In this document: piece by piece, positions 61,499-64,000 of the stretch
Position numbering within the stretch: position 1 is the stretch's first letter
How the letters are laid out: each line of letters opens with the position of its first letter
DNA from: Azospirillum oryzae
GTDB lineage: Bacteria; Pseudomonadota; Alphaproteobacteria; Azospirillales; Azospirillaceae
Assembly: GCF_900177515.1 (NCBI RefSeq)
Contig: NZ_FXAK01000002.1
Span: 662,001 to 726,000, forward strand
Reading direction: 5' to 3'
Length of the DNA stretch: 64,000 nucleotides
Notes under the pieces: model-generated
Databases searched by the model: none
Told to the model about the DNA's origin: nothing
Seen by the model: the letters and a program-made list of their open reading frames with translations, nothing else
Position numbers and translations under genes: made by a program

Positions 61499-62053
61499 TC
61501 AGGCCTTTGCCAGTTCCGTTTCGATCGCGGTGATGACCAGCGTATCGTCCGGCGTCACGTCGGGGGCGAAGCGGCCCGCCACCGTGCCGTCGCGGGCGAT
61601 CAGGAACTTCTCGAAATTCCAGAGGATGCCGGGTTCGGGGTTGGTCTTGATGCCGTAGCCTTCCAGCTTCTGGCGAAAGCCGCTTTCGGGCTTGGAGATC
61701 GCCGTCGGATGGGCGGCGATCAGGGCGCGGTACAACGGGTGCTGCTCCTCGCCGGTCACCGCGACCTTGGCGAACATCGGGAAATCGACGCTGAAGTTGG
61801 TCCGGCAGAACTGCTCGATCTCCGCGTTCGTGCCGGGTTCCTGCGCGCCGAAGTCGTTGGCGGGGAAACCGAGTACGGCGAAGCCACGGTCACGGTAGCG
61901 TTCGTGCAGAGCCTCCAGCGCGGCGTATTGCGGCGTCAGTCCGCATTTGGAGGCGACGTTGACGATCAGCAGCACCGAATCCTTGTGGTCAGCGAGTGTT
62001 GCGCTCTCGCCGGTGATGCGGGTCAGCGGAATGTCCTGGAGGGGCGTGGTCAT
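61499..62053 (-). CDS. Glutathione peroxidase-family thiol peroxidase
   Basis: This 184-residue protein has NVASKCGLTPQY with the peroxidatic C37. The Gln in FPANDFGAQEPG and the Trp-Asn in GILWNFEKFL complete the catalytic tetrad. A second cysteine in EQFCRTNF is in the resolving position of thioredoxin-dependent members. It detoxifies peroxides, which oxygenase-heavy pathways generate. It is the upstream gene of the pair with the Usp gene. Confidence 0.92.
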   Translation of the reverse strand: MTTPLQDIPLTRITGESATLADHKDSVLLIVNVASKCGLTPQYAALEALHERYRDRGFAVLGFPANDFGAQEPGTNAEIEQFCRTNFSVDFPMFAKVAVTGEEQHPLYRALIAAHPTAISKPESGFRQKLEGYGIKTNPEPGILWNFEKFLIARDGTVAGRFAPDVTPDDTLVITAIETELAKA

Positions 62054-62254
62054 GGGTGTCTCCGGTCAGGGGGAGGTTCCCGGCGGCTCGTAAATGTGGC
62101 CGTCATCGGGCGATGGACGAAAGGGTCGGGGGATGAGAAGTCGGCCGGACTATCGACCGATGGATCGGCATCGCCCGTGGATGGCGGCGTGCCGATGAGG
62201 CGATCATCCGATCAATCGGTGGGAAACGCAATCGTCGGATTTGGTTTGTGCGCT

Positions 62255-62656
62255 TCAGCCGGTTTCCCGTGCCGTTGCGTCGAAGTCCCGGCGCGCGTCC
62301 TCGATCGCCGGACGGTGCGCCTGCGCCCATTGTGACAGGGCGCGCAACGGCGCGATCAATGAGTGCCCCAACGCGGTCAGCTCATACTCGACGCGTGGTG
62401 GAACCGTGGGGAAGACCGTTCGCTTGACCAATCCGTCGCGCTCCAGCCCGCGCAGCGTCAAGGTCAGCATCCGTTGCGACACGCCGCCTCCCCGGCGGAG
62501 CAGGGCGTTGAACCGCATCGGCCCGTCGGACAGGATGCCCACCACCATCACCGTCCATTTGTCGCCGACCCGGTCGAGGATTTCGGCCAGCGCGCGGCAG
62601 TCGCCGTGGTTGTCGGTTCCGGCAGGCACAGACGTGTTCCCTGGTGACAAAGTCAT
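62255..62656 (-). CDS. HxlR-family regulator (YtfH/QorR-like)
   Basis: This 133-residue winged-helix protein has the HxlR core EILDRVGDKWTVMVVGILSDG, FNALLRRGGGVSQRMLTLTL and PTVPPRVEYELTALGHSL. C20 near the N-terminus is the redox-sensing cysteine position of quinone- and aldehyde-responsive members. It is divergent from the NmrA-like quinone reductase gene at 62814, like ytfH and ytfG of E. coli. AAGGAGG precedes the ATG closely. It probably represses that reductase until quinones or electrophiles appear. Confidence 0.88.
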   Translation of the reverse strand: MTLSPGNTSVPAGTDNHGDCRALAEILDRVGDKWTVMVVGILSDGPMRFNALLRRGGGVSQRMLTLTLRGLERDGLVKRTVFPTVPPRVEYELTALGHSLIAPLRALSQWAQAHRPAIEDARRDFDATARETG

Positions 62657-62813
62657 GCCTCCTTGCGGGGGATCCACCGCCTTCCCATGATGGCGGCAGG
62701 CACAAAAAGTGCCCTTGGCGGCAGTGTGCGCCGCCGGTTGGCGCACGGCACCGGGAAAACGCCTCTCCCACTGAAACCCACCCGCCAAAACTCCCCTTTG
62801 AAAGGATGTCATC

Positions 62814-63683
62814 GTGAAGATCGGCGTCAGCGGCGCAAGCGGCAAACTCGGCTCGGCGACCATCGCCGCGTTGCAAGGTCTGGCCTCCGGACACGGCATC
62901 GTCGGCATTTCGCGAACCCCCGAAGCGCTTCCTTCAACGGTCGAGGCGCGGTTCGGCGACTACGACCAGCCCGATTCTCTGGCCTCGGCCTACGCCGGGC
63001 TCGATCGGCTGCTGATCATTCCGACGACCGACATGCGGCCCGGACAGCGGACCATCCAGCATCTCGCCGCCGTCGATGCGGCGGTCGCCGCCGGGGTCGG
63101 GCATGTGAGCCTGATGTCGTCGGCCGGCACCCGGCGGGCGAAGGAGCCGGACATCTGGGGCTGCTATTTCCCGGCGGAGCAGCGCCTGATGCGGACGGCC
63201 GGCGCCTGGAGCATCCTGCGCATGAATTTCTACGCCGAAGCCTTCGTCCAGGAGGTTCGTTCGGCGCTCGACCGTGGAGCCATCGCCGGCATCGGCGACG
63301 GGCGGGTGGGCTATGTCTCGCGCGACGATCTCGCACGGGCCGCCGCCGGCCTGTTGACCGGGGACGGGCATGACGGCGCCATCTACACCGGCACCGGCCC
63401 GGAGAGCCTGTCGGGGACGGAGCGGGCGGCCATCGCCGGCGCGGTGGCCGGGCGGTCCCTGCGTTATGTCGAACTGACGGAAGAGGCGTTCCGTTCCACG
63501 ATGGCGCAGGCCGGGTTGCCGCCGCCCATCGTCGCGGTGGTAGTCAGCATCCGAACCCGTTTTGCCATGGGCGGTTTCGACATCGTCACCGGGGACATCG
63601 AGCGTTTATCGGGTCGGCGACCCCGATCGTTGCGGGATGTGTTGAGCGACGCGTTCTCCGAGACGGACAAAAATTCTGAATAA
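62814..63683 (+). CDS. NmrA-like NAD(P)H quinone oxidoreductase (QorB/YtfG-like)
   Basis: This 289-residue atypical SDR begins KIGVSGASGKLGSATIAAL, the NmrA-family cofactor motif. It continues with HVSLMSSAGTR and ILRMNFYAEAF, as in quinone oxidoreductase 2. Reducing quinones made from catechols would protect cells during aromatic catabolism. It starts at GTG after GAAAGGATG. The divergent HxlR gene is its likely regulator. Its stop is only a few bases before the tandem operator at 63674-63706, whose first box overlaps its last codons. Confidence 0.85.
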   Translation: MKIGVSGASGKLGSATIAALQGLASGHGIVGISRTPEALPSTVEARFGDYDQPDSLASAYAGLDRLLIIPTTDMRPGQRTIQHLAAVDAAVAAGVGHVSLMSSAGTRRAKEPDIWGCYFPAEQRLMRTAGAWSILRMNFYAEAFVQEVRSALDRGAIAGIGDGRVGYVSRDDLARAAAGLLTGDGHDGAIYTGTGPESLSGTERAAIAGAVAGRSLRYVELTEEAFRSTMAQAGLPPPIVAVVVSIRTRFAMGGFDIVTGDIERLSGRRPRSLRDVLSDAFSETDKNSE

Positions 63684-63740
63684 AGAAATTAGTTCTGATA
63701 TCGGAAAGTCCTTGACCTCAGCGATGGGATCGGCACAATC
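63674..63740 (+). promoter_or_regulatory. Tandem 14-bp repeat operator and promoter upstream of the DUF35-type gene
   Basis: TTCTGAATAAAGAA (63674-63687) and TTCTGATATCGGAA (63693-63706) start 19 bp apart. Five bases later is TTGACC (63712-63717), followed by CACAAT with a 16-base spacer. The first box overlaps the end of the quinone reductase gene, showing the element is tolerated within coding sequence. Confidence 0.62.
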
Positions 63741-63810
63741 GGGGTCCATCCTGCGGCGCGTGGCGGCGGCTCTCTGTCCGCTTCCACCCGCGCCATGATT
63801 GGGGATCCCC

Positions 63811-64000
63811 ATGCCAAGGAAGCTTCCGCTTCTCAATCCTGAGAACACGGCGTTCTGGACGGGCGGTGCCGACGGGGAATTGCGCATCGCTCATTGCGAC
63901 GCCTGCGGCACCCTGTTCCATCCGCCGACGCCGGTCTGTCCCGCCTGCGCCAGCCTCGACGTCGGGCACAAGCCGGTGTCGGGACGCGCGCGCGTCGTCA
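63811..64000 (+). CDS. Zinc-ribbon OB-fold (DUF35-type) protein, truncated by the window
   Basis: The visible 63 residues have C-x2-C (CDACG) and C-x2-C (CPACA) separated by 12 residues, the rubredoxin-like zinc ribbon of DUF35 proteins. The OB-fold that normally follows is cut off. DUF35 proteins bind beside thiolases or aldolases and handle acyl-CoA intermediates, as in steroid side-chain cleavage. A partner thiolase or lipid-transfer protein may lie to the right of the window. It is downstream of a tandem-repeat operator. Confidence 0.82.
   Translation, partial: MPRKLPLLNPENTAFWTGGADGELRIAHCDACGTLFHPPTPVCPACASLDVGHKPVSGRARVV

Noticed and set aside
1..64000. CRISPR arrays, rRNA, tRNA and insertion sequences
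   Set aside because: I saw no regularly spaced repeats, no recognisable RNA genes and no transposase-like coding regions. Weak tRNA-like folds cannot be excluded without a covariance search.

Overview
The window is very GC-rich, with short intergenic gaps and many ATGA or TGATG start/stop overlaps. The gene families suggest an alphaproteobacterium, most likely Azospirillum or a relative in the Rhodospirillales. That placement is inference from gene content, because there is no rRNA or housekeeping marker. The left end looks mobile: it could be a megaplasmid or an integrated conjugative element.

Region 1 (1-13336, + strand) is a mating-pair-formation and DNA-transfer locus. It holds the tail of an unidentified gene, a ParA-like protein with an abnormal P-loop, a short relaxase, a VirD4/TraG coupling protein encoded as two separate genes, a ribbon-helix-helix-like protein, and trbB-C-D-E-J-(K)-L-F-G-I. 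The order matches Tn4371-type elements and IncP trb operons. A LysR gene converges on trbI.

Region 2 (14.4-33.7 kb) is a catabolic cluster with two versions of one core module: Rieske oxygenase alpha and beta subunits, an ACMSD-type amidohydrolase and a two-domain extradiol dioxygenase. Copy 1 is on the minus strand with a phytoene-dehydrogenase-like flavoprotein and a small unknown protein. Copy 2 is on the plus strand. Between them lie a TetR regulator, two SDRs, a small VOC protein, a cytochrome P450 with its ferredoxin and a GPH-type transporter. Copy 2 is followed by a FolM-like pteridine reductase and a FolB/FolX-like protein, an unusual pairing in a catabolic locus.

Region 3 (33.9-64 kb) processes ring-cleavage products. 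It encodes an acyl-CoA ligase, two fumarylacetoacetase-family hydrolases, a second kind of VOC protein, a TetR, an envelope module (DUF1302 outer-membrane protein, YCF48-like propeller, MMPL/RND transporter, DUF1329 protein), two SDRs, an IclR regulator and a full beta-oxidation set (two crotonases, 3-hydroxyacyl-CoA dehydrogenase, thiolase, two acyl-CoA dehydrogenases). It also has a third amidohydrolase, a ferredoxin reductase, a hotdog thioesterase, a chemoreceptor, stress genes, an HxlR/quinone-reductase pair and the start of a DUF35-type gene.

Together the genes read as uptake and sensing of a hydrophobic cyclic compound, P450 and Rieske oxygenation, extradiol cleavage, C-C bond hydrolysis or decarboxylation, CoA activation and beta-oxidation. 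The substrate cannot be read from the sequence. Two unannotated regulatory codes stand out. One is a tandem 14-bp inverted repeat with exact 19-bp periodicity placed 5-6 bp upstream of a -35-like hexamer at four loci (about 33.7, 38.3, 48.1 and 63.7 kb). The other is a 7-13-7 palindrome overlapping the -10 region of one Rieske promoter and the P450 promoter, with a degenerate copy at the second Rieske promoter.
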